A stretch of DNA of 64,000 nt from Pseudoalteromonas tunicata. GTDB lineage: Bacteria > Pseudomonadota > Gammaproteobacteria > Enterobacterales > Alteromonadaceae. Below, piece by piece: positions 1-10,905 of the stretch. Position numbers and translations under genes: made by a program. Every line of letters begins with the position of its first letter. Position 1 is the first letter of the stretch. Location: NCBI RefSeq assembly GCF_002310815.1, contig NZ_CP011032.1:3326001-3390000 (forward strand). Reading direction: 5' to 3'. The notes below the pieces were generated by a model that worked only from the letters and a program-made list of their open reading frames with translations, was not told the DNA's origin and ran no database searches.

Positions 1-119
1 AGACCGCGAACTGCCATCGAAATAATAGAGATAACAATCAACAAGGCAGAAAATGCCATTGTTAATTTGCGTATCGACATAAAATCGATTGTGTCTTTAA
101 CTCTTAAAAGTTGCATCAT
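1..119 (-). CDS. secF: Protein translocase subunit SecF (N-terminal part, cut by window edge)
   Basis: The first 39 codons are visible. They encode a short charged N-terminus (MMQLLRVKDTIDFM) followed by the start of transmembrane helix 1, ending in AVRG. SecF proteins have the same layout just before their GLDFTGG motif, which would lie outside the window. The start codon lies 6 bases after the secD stop, so the two genes are in one operon. SecF pairs with SecD in the inner membrane and uses the proton gradient to help complete Sec-dependent export. Two ATGs stand in tandem (119 and 116) and I cannot tell which is used. Identity rests on this short segment plus position after yajC-secD. Confidence 0.85.
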   Translation of the reverse strand, partial: MMQLLRVKDTIDFMSIRKLTMAFSALLIVISIISMAVRG

Positions 120-125
120 TAACCC

Positions 126-1982
126 CTAGATAGACAATTTATCCAGGCGTTTACCGCCCCAGACTAAGTTAACTACAGCACGCGTACCAATAATAGCTGT
201 AAACATTGATGTCACAATACCGATTGCTAATGTAACTGCAAAACCGGCAATAGGACCCGTTCCTACAGCAAATAGAATAACTGCTGCAATTAACGTGGTG
301 ATATTGGCATCAAAAATTGTACTAAAGGCACTGTCGTAACCATGATGAATAGCTTGCTGTGGACTACGTCCATCTTCAAGTTCTTCACGAATACGTTCAA
401 AAATAAGTACGTTGGCATCAACTGCCATACCAACAGTTAGTACGATACCAGCAATACCAGGTAAGGTCAGCGCAGCATCAGGAATAAGTGACATTACACC
501 AACTATTAATACTAAGTTTGCTGCAAGTGCTAAGTTAGCCACTAAACCAAACGCTTTGTAATAAAGTAGCATGAGCACTAATACAAAAATAAAACCAAGT
601 GCCACAGCAGTGAAACCTTTTTCAATGTTTTCAGCACCAAGGCTTGGACCTACCGTACGCTCTTCAACGATTTGAATTGGCGCAACTAAAGCACCTGCGC
701 GAAGTAACATACTTAAGTTATGCGCTTCAGCTGGATTATCAATGCCCGTAATACGGAAAGAGCGACCTAAACGCGCCTGAATCGTTGCAACGTTAATCAC
801 TTCTTCAACTTTAATTGGTGGTAATGCTTTACCATTTTCGTCGACTTTTCCTGACGGCTTATATTCAGTGAATACAGTGGCCATACGCTTACCAATCGCA
901 TTTTTTGTATACGCAGCCATTTTTGAGCCGCCTTTACTATCAAGTGAAATGTTCACTTGCGGACGTTGATACTCATCGTTACCCGACTGCGCCCCCGTAA
1001 TGTGACTACCGGCTAAAATTAAATTCTTTTTCAGTAATACCGGATAACCTTGGCGTGCCATGATAATTTCACTACCAGGTGGCACTCGCCCTGCAACTGC
1101 ATCACGCACATCGGCAGATTCGTCTACTTCACGGAATTCTAGCGTAGCAGTGGCACCTAAAATCTCTTTCGCACGTGCGGTATCTTGAATACCTGGCAGC
1201 TGTACAATGATGCGTTCAGCACCCTGGCGCTGTACATTTGGCTCAGCAACACCAATTTGATTTACACGGTTACGAATAATGGTTTCATTTTGCTTAATTG
1301 CATAATCACGCGTCGCTTTTAATTTTTGCTCAGTCATGCTGGCCACTAAACCAAATTCGTTGCTACGATCGTCAACAAAAAGCAAATCACGGTAGCGGTC
1401 TTTTAAGAAACGCTCTGCTTGATCTTTTGTTTCTTGGTCACGTAATAAAATTTGAATTTCATCAGCGCCCGCAACACGGCGAACCGTTTTATAACGAATT
1501 TTTTGCTCACGTAAATCGCTACGGAAATCTTGATCCATTTGTTCAAGTGAATTTTCAATCGCGGTTTTCATATCAACTTCCATGGTGAAATGCACACCAC
1601 CACTTAAGTCAAGGCCAAGTTTCATTGGAGAGCCGCCTAAGCTTTTAAGCCATTGCGGAGTAGAAGGAGACATATTAATCGCAGTAATATAGCCATCACC
1701 TAGGCTATCGCGTAATAAGTCTTGCGCTTGTAGTTGCGCTTCGACATTTTTAAAACGAACTAATACTTGATCGTTTTCTAATACAGCAGATTTTGTTTCA
1801 ATCTTGTTATCTTTTAATACGATATTGATTTTATCTAATACAGCTAGATCTGCGCTTGCGCCGCGCGCTCCAGTAATCTGAATGGCCGGATCACGACCAT
1901 ACAGATTTGGAGTGGCATATAACAAGCCCGCTGCCAGTACCACTAAAACCAATAAGTACTTCCATACAGGGTACTTATTCAC
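126..1982 (-). CDS. secD: Protein translocase subunit SecD
   Basis: The 618-residue product has the normal length for gammaproteobacterial SecD (about 615). It shows an N-terminal helix, the [11 protein letters not shown] motif that opens the large periplasmic domain, and a C-terminal block of about five membrane helices containing [18 protein letters not shown], the proton-path motif. SecD works with SecF and YajC at SecYEG to pull exported proteins through on the periplasmic side. The start is GTG at 1982, preceded by an AAGGACG ribosome site. The gene follows yajC by 24 bases and precedes secF by 6. This order is conserved across proteobacteria, so confidence is high. Confidence 0.97.
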   Translation of the reverse strand: MNKYPVWKYLLVLVVLAAGLLYATPNLYGRDPAIQITGARGASADLAVLDKINIVLKDNKIETKSAVLENDQVLVRFKNVEAQLQAQDLLRDSLGDGYITAINMSPSTPQWLKSLGGSPMKLGLDLSGGVHFTMEVDMKTAIENSLEQMDQDFRSDLREQKIRYKTVRRVAGADEIQILLRDQETKDQAERFLKDRYRDLLFVDDRSNEFGLVASMTEQKLKATRDYAIKQNETIIRNRVNQIGVAEPNVQRQGAERIIVQLPGIQDTARAKEILGATATLEFREVDESADVRDAVAGRVPPGSEIIMARQGYPVLLKKNLILAGSHITGAQSGNDEYQRPQVNISLDSKGGSKMAAYTKNAIGKRMATVFTEYKPSGKVDENGKALPPIKVEEVINVATIQARLGRSFRITGIDNPAEAHNLSMLLRAGALVAPIQIVEERTVGPSLGAENIEKGFTAVALGFIFVLVLMLLYYKAFGLVANLALAANLVLIVGVMSLIPDAALTLPGIAGIVLTVGMAVDANVLIFERIREELEDGRSPQQAIHHGYDSAFSTIFDANITTLIAAVILFAVGTGPIAGFAVTLAIGIVTSMFTAIIGTRAVVNLVWGGKRLDKLSI

Positions 1983-2006
1983 TGTTTTGCGTCCTTTTTA
2001 TTATTT

Positions 2007-2342
2007 TTATAATGCTTTCATTGTGCCTTTCGGCAATACCGCTGAAATCGCACCTTTTTGAACAGTAACTTGAGTTTGGTCGTTTAAGGCAATCACAACA
2101 AAATCTTTGTCATCAGCAACTTTAGAAATTTTACCAACTAAACCACCACTGGTTAATACTTCATCACCTTTAGCCAGCGCGCCCATTAGATCTTTATGAT
2201 CTTTGACACGTTTTGCTTGTGGGCGGTAGATTAAGAAATAAAATACTAAACCGAAAATAGCTAACATGATTAGCATTTCCATTCCACCACCAGCAGCTGC
2301 AGGAGCATCTGCGGCATAAGCATTCGACATAAATAAACTCAT
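2007..2342 (-). CDS. yajC: Sec translocon accessory protein YajC
   Basis: The 111-residue protein has one membrane helix (about residues 22-40, ending FYFLIYRPQAKR). A small cytoplasmic domain follows, with the family sequence GDEVLTSGGLVGKI. YajC copurifies with SecDF and is a small dispensable subunit of the holotranslocon. The ATG is preceded by AGAGGATGTT. The gene sits between tgt and secD, 39 bases after tgt, as in Escherichia coli. Length matches the family. Confidence 0.96.
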   Translation of the reverse strand: MSLFMSNAYAADAPAAAGGGMEMLIMLAIFGLVFYFLIYRPQAKRVKDHKDLMGALAKGDEVLTSGGLVGKISKVADDKDFVVIALNDQTQVTVQKGAISAVLPKGTMKAL

Positions 2343-2381
2343 AACATCCTCTTTATACTTAATTTTAAATTTTAATTTGTT

Positions 2382-3554
<1,173 letters not shown>

Positions 3555-3672
3555 CTATTGCCTAGAAATGAGTAATTCGTGTTAAAAATAATCGAGCGAT
3601 TCTACATGGTTTGAACATTTATTGCTAATGATATGAGGGCATTGACAGGGAATAAAAGGGGTAAAAGCAAGT

Positions 3673-3705
3673 TTTTACCAAGGCATTTTCACCGCCTTGG
3701 TAAAA
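3673..3705 (-). terminator. Inverted repeat downstream of queA, possible terminator
   Basis: Perfect 12-base arms (3673-3684 and 3694-3705) flank a 9-base loop, 20 bases beyond the queA stop. The stem is well paired, but neither side has a strong T run, so termination is uncertain. It could instead stabilise the 3' end of the queA message. Confidence 0.4.
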
Positions 3706-3724
3706 CAATTACTTAACTCATAAC

Positions 3725-4762
3725 TTAGTTAGTTTTGCGCTCTAAAAACATCGCATCACCATAAGAGAAAAAGCGATACTGCTCAGCAATTGCAACATTA
3801 TAAGCATTCATAATGTTTTCTTGCCCAGCAAATGCACTGACGAGCATGATTAAGGTCGACTCAGGCAAGTGGAAATTAGTGATCATTGCATCAATCACTT
3901 GGAATTGATATCCCGGATAGATAAAGATATCGGTATCGCCAAAATAGCTTTTGAGCTCACCTTGTGATTGTTTAGCTGCTGACTCTAACGAGCGCACCGA
4001 CGTAGTACCAACAGCAATAACTCGACCACCACGGGCTTTAGTTTTAACAATCGCAGCCACCACATCATCTGGCACTTCGATATATTCTGAATGCATCACA
4101 TGTTCATCGACTGTTTGAGCACGTACAGGCTGAAATGTTCCTGCACCCACATGCAAGGTAACAAAAGCCATTTCAACCCCTTTGGCTTTTAAATCAGCCA
4201 TCAGCTTTTCATCAAAATGCAGCCCTGCAGTTGGCGCTGCAACCGCCCCTGGCTTTTCGCCATAAACAGTTTGATAACGTTTACGATCACTTTCATTATC
4301 GGGTCTATCGATATAAGGCGGCAAAGGCATGTGGCCAATATTTTCAAGAATATCAAGTACATTATTATCACCATGAAACTTCAGTTCAAATAATTCGCCA
4401 TGACGCTGAACCATGGTTGCTTCGGCACTATTTTCTAAAATAAGTAATGCGCCTGCTTTTGGTGATTTACTAGCACGCACATGAGCAAGCACTCGGTGCT
4501 CATCTAATACCCGCTCAATCAACACCTCGATTTTGCCGCCCGATGCTTTTTGGCCAAACATACGTGCAGGAATTACTTTGGTATTGTTAAAAACTAATAA
4601 GTCTTTTGGACCAATGAAGTTAATAATATCGCTAAAAACGCAATGTTCAATCTCACCAGAATTGCCATTCATTTTAAGTAAGCGACTGCTAGTACGCTCC
4701 TCTTTTGGAAAACGAGCAATCAACTCATCTGGCAAATCAAAGTTAAAGTCTGCAACACGCAT
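3725..4762 (-). CDS. queA: S-adenosylmethionine:tRNA ribosyltransferase-isomerase QueA
   Basis: This 345-residue enzyme transfers and isomerises the ribosyl group of SAM onto preQ1-modified tRNA, forming epoxyqueuosine. It starts with the typical [19 protein letters not shown] segment. It also carries the conserved [17 protein letters not shown] and [18 protein letters not shown] motifs. A GAGGATG ribosome site precedes the ATG. The gene heads the queA-tgt-yajC-secD-secF run and is divergent from the GGDEF-EAL gene, with 170 bases between them that must hold both promoters. Confidence 0.98.
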   Translation of the reverse strand: MRVADFNFDLPDELIARFPKEERTSSRLLKMNGNSGEIEHCVFSDIINFIGPKDLLVFNNTKVIPARMFGQKASGGKIEVLIERVLDEHRVLAHVRASKSPKAGALLILENSAEATMVQRHGELFELKFHGDNNVLDILENIGHMPLPPYIDRPDNESDRKRYQTVYGEKPGAVAAPTAGLHFDEKLMADLKAKGVEMAFVTLHVGAGTFQPVRAQTVDEHVMHSEYIEVPDDVVAAIVKTKARGGRVIAVGTTSVRSLESAAKQSQGELKSYFGDTDIFIYPGYQFQVIDAMITNFHLPESTLIMLVSAFAGQENIMNAYNVAIAEQYRFFSYGDAMFLERKTN

Positions 4763-4932
4763 TTAAAACATCCTCATAGGTTAAAATCGCGCCAAGTCTA
4801 GTGACTCAAGACCCCTAAATCAAGTTAATTGCGTTTGAGTCGCAATCAGCTTGTCTGCTGGGCAAAATAGCATTAATCTAACACCACTCTCTTGCCAGTT
4901 TGTGGTTAGGCTAAATCGAGGTATACGAAGAC

Positions 4933-7437
4933 ATGTCAGGTCAGCTTAAGCTGTTATTAATTAATTCAAATTTGAAACAAAGAAATTTGATCAAACGCGC
5001 TTTATTACCCTTGAATGTCTTTGAGTTATTAGAAGTTCGTGATAGCCGCTCAGCCTTAACGCTGTTAAAACAACACGCTGTTGATTTAATTATTACCGGT
5101 TTAGATATTGGTAAAATCGATGGCTGGCGCTTTGCTCGAATGGTGCGCTCCGGTTTATTAAAAACTCCAAAAAATACCCCAATTTTACTCACGCCACCCA
5201 CTTATTGTGAACGAATAGCCGAAACAACCGCACGTGCTTATGGTATAGATGCAGTTTTAGCATATGAGCAAATCAACAAATTACCCCGAGTTTTGGCGAA
5301 TGTTTTATCAAGTCATTTAACCAAAAGCAGCCGACTCGAATTGTTATTGGTTGAGCCTGAAACACCAGATGCAGAGCAAATCAGCTATTTTTTACGTGAA
5401 TCGTTTCATATTACTCACGTTACCAACGAAAAAGTGGCAATAGAACTATTTGGCCAACATCATTTTGCCATTGTATTAATTGATACCATCCATAACAAAA
5501 TCGATGCCCAAAATTTAGTCCAACGCTTATTAGCTACCAAACCAAATCAAGCGGTGGTGATGATTATTGATAACCAAGAAGCTGATTTTGCTGAGCAGTT
5601 ATTACTTTCTGGCGTTACCGACTTTGCTCGTACGCCATACAATGAATCGTTACTTAACCGCATTTGTCATCAAGCAGCTCGCCGCGAAGATTTTATGGCC
5701 AGTTATGCTGAGTTTGCAGAAAAAGTAGAGCAATTGAGCCAAAGCCAAAGTCGCTACAAAGAATTGTATTCTGCTCATCAACGTATCTTACAGCATCTTA
5801 ATACCGTGGTTTTAGAGCTAAATAGCGCAGGACAAATTCTGTTTATCAATCCGGCCTGGGAAAAGTTAACCGGATTATCACTTAAACAAGTGATAAATAA
5901 GCCACTTGCTGAATTTTGTAGCCCTGAGACGCAAGCTTTAGTTAGCAATGCTGTTTCGCAAATAATGTTAGGGCAAATTCAACAGAAAAAATTTGAGTTA
6001 AAACTGCAGCATCAACATGGTCATGCCGTTTGGGCTGAGTGTCGCATGCAATCAATTGTAGTGAATAAAGTAACGGTTGGCGTAACTGCGAGTATCGATA
6101 ACATCCATGAGCGTAAACAAGCTGAATTACAGCTACATCATCTAGCTCATCATGACACATTAACAAAATTACATAACCGCTATTACTTTGATTTAAAGCT
6201 CAACCAGTTATGTAAAGATACAGAAGATAGCAACGCACAACACGCACTTATTTATATCGACCTCGATCATTTTAAAATCATTAACGACAGCCAAGGTCAT
6301 CATCAAGGTGATATTGTGTTAAAACAGATTGCAAAAACATTTCAAAAAAACTTACATGAAGGCAGCACTATTTGCCGAATTGGCGGTGATGAGTTTGCAG
6401 TTATTTTAGAAAATGTTGAGCTACTTGAAGCCCACTTAATTGCAGAAGGCCTTTGCCATGCGGTAGAAAACTACCAATTTCAAGCGCCTGGCCAGCAATA
6501 CTCTATTAGCTGCTCCATTGGTTTAACACTTATCACAGCAAATAACAGTGATGCCAGTGAATGCTTAAAACAATCAGATATCGCTTTATATGTTGCTAAA
6601 AACCGCGGTCGTAATTTGGTTCACTGTTATACCTATGAAGACGCCGACAGCAATAAAAAACTGGCCGAACTGGCATGGGCACATCAAGTGCGCAGCGCCA
6701 TGTTACAAGATCAGTTAGAGATTCACTTTCAACCTATTTGGGGTTTTAAAGAACAGCAAGTTGCTTATTTTGAAGCTCTGTCTCGATTGCGAGTTGATGG
6801 TCAACTTATTTATCCAAACCGTTTTATCCCCGCTTTAGAACTCATCGCTGATATTAATTTGCTTGACCATTGCGTGGTAAAAAAAGCCATTGCTTATGCA
6901 GGACAATCAACAACACTAAATAAAATCGCAATTAACCTTTCAGCTCAAGCCTTTAGCGATGAAGGATTATTAACCACCATTGAAGAAGCCCTAAAAAGCC
7001 AAAAAGTAGACCCAACTCGGATAGTATTTGAAATTACCGAATCTGCCAGTATTAGTAACTTAACCGCAACTCGTTTAATGATTGAAAAACTCAATCAACT
7101 TGGCTGCAGCTTTTCGATAGACGACTTTGGAACAGGATTTAGTACCTTTAGCTATTTAAAACAGCTTCCCGCCAACCAAGTGAAAATTGATGGCTCATTT
7201 GTGAAAGATATGATCAACGATCCTATTGATAAAGCACTGGTAAATGCGATTAAAGACATCAGTCACTCTTTACAAAAGACCTGTGTTGCTGAATTTGTAG
7301 AAAACAAAGAAACCTTTGATTCCCTTAGAAAAATTGGCGTGGATTATGCGCAAGGCTATTTAATCTCACGCCCACTTCCTTTTAAAGGCATAAGCCAAGC
7401 AATCAAAAAAATAAACGCTGACAAAACATTTGATTAA
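4933..7437 (+). CDS. REC-REC-PAS-GGDEF-EAL c-di-GMP turnover protein
   Basis: The 834-residue cytoplasmic protein has two receiver-like domains (about 5-125 and 135-250), a PAS domain (about 280-395), GGDEF (about 400-565) and EAL (about 580-825). The GGDEF signature is intact (IGGDEF, 483-488), but the inhibitory RxxD site is not kept (HEGS at that place). The EAL domain keeps EAL at 614-616, E700, DDFGTGF at 730-736, K751 and E787, so it should hydrolyse c-di-GMP. The first receiver is degenerate: glycine 56 stands where the phosphoacceptor aspartate belongs, and the acidic pair is NSN. The second keeps D184 but has threonine in place of the usual lysine. Phosphorylation control is therefore doubtful. 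No partner kinase lies nearby. Confidence 0.92.
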   Translation: MSGQLKLLLINSNLKQRNLIKRALLPLNVFELLEVRDSRSALTLLKQHAVDLIITGLDIGKIDGWRFARMVRSGLLKTPKNTPILLTPPTYCERIAETTARAYGIDAVLAYEQINKLPRVLANVLSSHLTKSSRLELLLVEPETPDAEQISYFLRESFHITHVTNEKVAIELFGQHHFAIVLIDTIHNKIDAQNLVQRLLATKPNQAVVMIIDNQEADFAEQLLLSGVTDFARTPYNESLLNRICHQAARREDFMASYAEFAEKVEQLSQSQSRYKELYSAHQRILQHLNTVVLELNSAGQILFINPAWEKLTGLSLKQVINKPLAEFCSPETQALVSNAVSQIMLGQIQQKKFELKLQHQHGHAVWAECRMQSIVVNKVTVGVTASIDNIHERKQAELQLHHLAHHDTLTKLHNRYYFDLKLNQLCKDTEDSNAQHALIYIDLDHFKIINDSQGHHQGDIVLKQIAKTFQKNLHEGSTICRIGGDEFAVILENVELLEAHLIAEGLCHAVENYQFQAPGQQYSISCSIGLTLITANNSDASECLKQSDIALYVAKNRGRNLVHCYTYEDADSNKKLAELAWAHQVRSAMLQDQLEIHFQPIWGFKEQQVAYFEALSRLRVDGQLIYPNRFIPALELIADINLLDHCVVKKAIAYAGQSTTLNKIAINLSAQAFSDEGLLTTIEEALKSQKVDPTRIVFEITESASISNLTATRLMIEKLNQLGCSFSIDDFGTGFSTFSYLKQLPANQVKIDGSFVKDMINDPIDKALVNAIKDISHSLQKTCVAEFVENKETFDSLRKIGVDYAQGYLISRPLPFKGISQAIKKINADKTFD

Positions 7438-7584
7438 CAATTAAACACACTTAATTACCCTCTTTTGCTCAAAGCTTTGATATTTTTTAGCTATACTAAG
7501 CCTATCTGAAATCAGTTAATAACGCATGAATTGACTCGCCCAATCTACTGGGATGTTATTAACATTTATAAGGAAGGGAACTGT

Positions 7585-7785
7585 ATGACTTTATTTGTAA
7601 CACTTTTATTAATAGCAAATTTACTGATAACTTATTTTTGTTTAACAAAAGCAAAAACAAAGGGTTATCCACAGTTAACTTTTGTCTTTTTAGGCGCCAT
7701 CCCTTATTTTAACCTAGTTGTATTAGTGTACTTATTATTTCTACCTGATTTAAAGCATGAGAACCAATTTACGGTCTCGATATAA
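7585..7785 (+). CDS. Small two-helix membrane protein, unknown function
   Basis: The 66-residue product has two hydrophobic helices (about 1-19 and 30-52) separated by a basic turn (KAKTKGYPQ), and ends in a polar tail. I chose the ATG at 7585 because a strong AAGGAAGGGAA ribosome site stands just upstream; the frame is open for 18 more codons upstream, but that part looks non-coding. A strong terminator follows. I do not recognise the family. It may be expressed alone, since 147 bases separate it from the GGDEF-EAL gene. Confidence 0.65.
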   Translation: MTLFVTLLLIANLLITYFCLTKAKTKGYPQLTFVFLGAIPYFNLVVLVYLLFLPDLKHENQFTVSI

Positions 7786-7815
7786 CAAACTACAGCTAAT
7801 GGTATAAATTTAAAC

Positions 7816-7844
7816 AAAAAAGCCGTGTTTTTCACGGCTTTTTT
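7816..7844. terminator. Bidirectional intrinsic terminator
   Basis: Perfect 12-base arms (AAAAAAGCCGTG and its complement, 7816-7827 and 7833-7844) enclose a 5-base loop. The arms give a T run on both strands. It separates the small membrane protein gene from the convergent coiled-coil gene. Confidence 0.88.
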
Positions 7845-7870
7845 AATGCTAACAATATATGGCTTCACCC

Positions 7871-8746
7871 TTAAAAACTATAAACACTGGCTTTGGTCAG
7901 TAATTGCTGGGCCTTTATTTTCCCCATCACACAACTTTGAATATCCTTTTTTTCAAATACCAAAATTAAATCTTGGTTTTCCTCACCCGCTCTACTGAGC
8001 GTGAAGTTCACACGCTCATTATCTGGTAAGCTTTTTAAGCCAGCACCATAATCACAAAGTGTTGTCACTAATGTTTGCTGAATTAACTGCAAAGACTTAG
8101 TCCGTTGCTCTGCCCATTGTTGTTGCTGTTGTTGTTTGTTTTTTTGGGTCTGTGTTTTAAGATTATGCTGCTCATCTTTTAGCTGATCTTTTTGTTTTTC
8201 TAACGCTTTAACTTGCTGCTCTAACTCATTTTTACGTTTTTCTAACTCGGTTAATGTGTCTTTTTCAGCATTACGACGTTCAAATTCAAGATCTCGTTTT
8301 TCCCGCTCAAGGCTTCTGATGTCATGCTCTATATCACGCTCATTTTCAGCTAAATCACGCATGCGTTCAGCAAGTTCGCGCACTGATTCAATGGCTTGTT
8401 TTGATATTTCTTGCGCTTCTTCTGCTGCCGCTTGCGCATCGAGTTCGCTAAAATCAAAGTCAAAATTAAAATCAAAATTTCGATCAGCAAATGCGCTCGC
8501 CCAACTCCCCCTACTGGTATTAAACAGCTTAGAATCTAAGTCAAACGTAATACCTTGATTGAGTAAATAGCGACCATTAATTCTTCTCAAACTCGCACCT
8601 TTATCTGTTGCGACCGAGGCTTTGATTATATTTTCCATAATAGTAATTTCACGCTTCATGGCGCTCATATCTAACGCCTGTGCAGCTGCATGATTACTCA
8701 GAGCACAGACTCCTAACCCAATAACGACAGCAACTAACTTATTCAT
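7871..8746 (-). CDS. Exported coiled-coil protein of an ECF sigma operon, unknown function
   Basis: The 291-residue protein has a Sec signal peptide (about 1-22, ending AAAQA). Next comes a segment rich in alternating F and D (FDFNFDFDF, 91-99), then a long charged coiled coil (about 103-220) with a run of six glutamines. A compact C-terminal part follows (about 221-291) with two cysteines, C231 and C272, that could form a disulfide. It is the last gene of a sigma factor/partner/coiled-coil unit, and its start overlaps the upstream stop by 4 bases (ATGA), so translation is probably coupled. I do not recognise a named family. A periplasmic role downstream of, or sensed by, the sigma system is inference only. 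Confidence 0.8.
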   Translation of the reverse strand: MNKLVAVVIGLGVCALSNHAAAQALDMSAMKREITIMENIIKASVATDKGASLRRINGRYLLNQGITFDLDSKLFNTSRGSWASAFADRNFDFNFDFDFSELDAQAAAEEAQEISKQAIESVRELAERMRDLAENERDIEHDIRSLEREKRDLEFERRNAEKDTLTELEKRKNELEQQVKALEKQKDQLKDEQHNLKTQTQKNKQQQQQQWAEQRTKSLQLIQQTLVTTLCDYGAGLKSLPDNERVNFTLSRAGEENQDLILVFEKKDIQSCVMGKIKAQQLLTKASVYSF

Positions 8747-9360
8747 TTCATTTCTCCAAACATCATTTTTGCGGTTGCAGTTTCACCTTGTTGTTCAACT
8801 TGCTCTGCAAGATCATTTATTTGCAATTTGATCAATTGCTGATCTTGTTGGCGCTGAACATTGAGGTACTTCACCAAGGCATTTAAATCTTCTTGTCTTT
8901 CTAATCTTCCGGTATCAATTGCTTGCTGAGCTAATTGCCAACTTTGTTTCTGATTTTGTCTTTGCGTTTCAAGTAATAGTGTCTTTATTTGTTCTAGCTC
9001 AGAGTCAATTTTCGCTTGCTGCTGCGAAGCATGTTGGTTAAAGCTAATTAATACTCCCTCAGAGGTAGTGCTTACTTGAACGTTTAACATCAATAAAACA
9101 GCCATAACCAAAGAACAGCCTACAGCACTAATACTGAACCAATTAAAAGACAATGACGACGATGATTTAGCAAACCACGTTGTTTCCTTTTGCCATTGTG
9201 GCACGGGTGTTTCGGTATAATCAGATAAAAAACTCGCTGCGCTTTTCGCAGTTAAATACCGCTGTGCCATATCGGGTTCGGCCAATAACGCTTGCTCATC
9301 GGCAATACTAAGCTCACCTGTTGCTAACCAATGCTCAAATATTAAATTCAATTTCGACAT
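8743..9360 (-). CDS. Single-pass membrane protein, probable anti-sigma partner
   Basis: The 205-residue protein has a cytoplasmic N-terminal part (1-72) starting with an acidic helical region (LIFEHWLATGELSIADEQALL) of the kind seen in anti-sigma factors. One membrane helix follows (about 74-96), then a Gln-rich coiled-coil periplasmic tail (about 108-200). The gene begins one base after the sigma factor stop (TAG-C-ATG), which strongly suggests coupled translation and a stoichiometric partner. I see no zinc-binding HxxxCxxC motif, so it is not a ZAS-type anti-sigma factor. Function is inferred from architecture and position. Confidence 0.72.
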   Translation of the reverse strand: MSKLNLIFEHWLATGELSIADEQALLAEPDMAQRYLTAKSAASFLSDYTETPVPQWQKETTWFAKSSSSLSFNWFSISAVGCSLVMAVLLMLNVQVSTTSEGVLISFNQHASQQQAKIDSELEQIKTLLLETQRQNQKQSWQLAQQAIDTGRLERQEDLNALVKYLNVQRQQDQQLIKLQINDLAEQVEQQGETATAKMMFGEMK

Positions 9361-9361
9361 G

Positions 9362-9901
9362 CTAAGCCTCCAAATGGGGTTTTAAATTTTCTAACGCAGC
9401 ATAAAAACGGGATTTAACCGTATTAGTTGAAATATTTTGCAATTCGCCAATTTGTTCAAGTGTGTAGTGATGAAAAAACTTAAGCTCTATAACACTGCGC
9501 TGCTCAACATTGAGCGTATTCATAGCCGCTATAACATGTTGATTATGTTGACTGCCTTGCAGTTGCTGCTCAGGGTTCTGGTTTTGAACATCAATAAACG
9601 AATCCATCTCTTCTTCATTGTGTAACTCAATTTTTCGTTTGCGATAAAATTCAATACAACGACGATTAGCAATGCAAATAATCCACGTTTTAAAGCTGCT
9701 ATCAAAGCGGAAACTATCTAAGCTTTTATAAATGCTTAAAAATACCTCTTGCATCAGATCGATTGCATCTTCTTGGTTACCCAACATGCGTAAACAATAA
9801 TGATAAATGACCGATTCATGCTGTTTAACCAGCTTAAACCACGCCTTTTTATTTCCTTGCTTTGCTTTATGTATTAACCCTTGTTCTGATTGAAAAAACA
9901 C
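9362..9901 (-). CDS. ECF-type RNA polymerase sigma factor
   Basis: The 179-residue protein has sigma-70 region 2 (about 28-90, with NQEDAIDLMQEVFLSIYKSL and the -10 recognition segment FKTWIICIANRRCIEFYRK). Region 4 follows (about 125-176), with the helix-turn-helix YTLEQIGELQNISTNTVKSR. Regions 1 and 3 are missing, as in extracytoplasmic function sigma factors. The start appears to be GTG at 9901, with GGA six bases upstream; the nearby ATG is in another frame and stops at once. It should direct polymerase to its own operon and to unknown targets when released by the membrane protein encoded next. I could not identify the promoter it recognises. Confidence 0.9.
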   Translation of the reverse strand: MFFQSEQGLIHKAKQGNKKAWFKLVKQHESVIYHYCLRMLGNQEDAIDLMQEVFLSIYKSLDSFRFDSSFKTWIICIANRRCIEFYRKRKIELHNEEEMDSFIDVQNQNPEQQLQGSQHNQHVIAAMNTLNVEQRSVIELKFFHHYTLEQIGELQNISTNTVKSRFYAALENLKPHLEA

Positions 9902-10029
9902 AGTTATTCCATTTTGTTTTCTTAGTTAGTCGAGATATAAAATTAAATAGTTTATTTGTATGAAAACTTTTTTTTTAAACTAGAATTAATTTTACCTGAG
10001 TAAACCTGTTCATTTTCGGATTGTATTTT

Positions 10030-10902
10030 ATGCCTTTAACTCTTGATATGACCAAAGTTGAGTCATCGCTAGATGGTTTTACCATTCCTCCTCGCCCTGA
10101 AATGCTCAAACAAATTCAGGAGGAAGTCGCAAAAGAAGTTCCTAATATTAAAGATATTGCAGCCTGTATAAATCAAGATGTCGGTATTGCGGGCTTTACT
10201 CTTAAAGTTGTAAATTCACCACTGTTTAGCTTACCAAGAAAAATATCAACCATTGAACATGCTTGCATGTTTTTAGGATTAAATCGATTAATCAAACTGG
10301 TAAATAGTATTGTTTTACGCTTTACCTTAAGCGAAGGAAGTGAAGATATATTCACTCAAAAACTGTGGAATAGCGCCACAAAAATTGGCAACGCATCTTT
10401 GGCATTAGCTCAGCACTTAGATTTAGGTACTAATTTCGCTGATGACTGTTATACATTGGGATTATTTCATAATGCTGGAATGGCTTTAATTTTGGCGCAA
10501 ACAGCTGAATATCCGGCATTATTGCGCCAAGCCTATATCGAAGGTGCAACAATTGGTGAATTCGAAGAAGATCACTTTGAAACCTCCCATGAAGTCCTTG
10601 GCTTTTTAATCGCTCAGACATGGGGTTTAGATAGTTCACTTTGCTCAGTCATTGCTTATCACCACAGCCCAATGATTATGTTAGCAACTGGCGAGCAACC
10701 CGAAAAAGAAATGTTTGCGATTTTAAAATTGGCTGAACACATGGTGGGAGCGACTGAATTACTCTATGGCATTAATCCTGATTCAGAATGGGAACGATAC
10801 TCAGTGCAGATCCTTGATGTGCTTCATCTAGAAGAGTTTCAACTGCTTGACTTAGGTGAAGTCCTTCATCAAGCAGGGATTGATAATGTGTACCACACTT
10901 AA
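10030..10902 (+). CDS. HDOD domain signalling protein
   Basis: The 290-residue protein is one HDOD domain (about 8-215) with a short C-terminal extension. Typical features are IPPRPEMLKQIQEEV, the ACINQDVGIAGFTLKVVNSPLF block and AYHHSP near the end of the domain. HDOD proteins resemble HD phosphohydrolases but usually lack the metal-binding residues and act as adaptors in c-di-GMP and chemotaxis signalling. I chose ATG 10030 rather than the upstream in-frame TTG at 10021. The gene is convergent with oxyR, with only 3 bases between the stops and no terminator visible. The intergenic region before it holds a run of nine T. Confidence 0.88.
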   Translation: MPLTLDMTKVESSLDGFTIPPRPEMLKQIQEEVAKEVPNIKDIAACINQDVGIAGFTLKVVNSPLFSLPRKISTIEHACMFLGLNRLIKLVNSIVLRFTLSEGSEDIFTQKLWNSATKIGNASLALAQHLDLGTNFADDCYTLGLFHNAGMALILAQTAEYPALLRQAYIEGATIGEFEEDHFETSHEVLGFLIAQTWGLDSSLCSVIAYHHSPMIMLATGEQPEKEMFAILKLAEHMVGATELLYGINPDSEWERYSVQILDVLHLEEFQLLDLGEVLHQAGIDNVYHT

Positions 10903-10905
10903 TTG

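Noticed and set aside
8113..8145. TTG/CTG-type triplet repeat in the coiled-coil gene
   Set aside because: It is a coding run of glutamines of mixed codons within a Gln-rich coiled coil, not long enough to suggest a phase-variable repeat.
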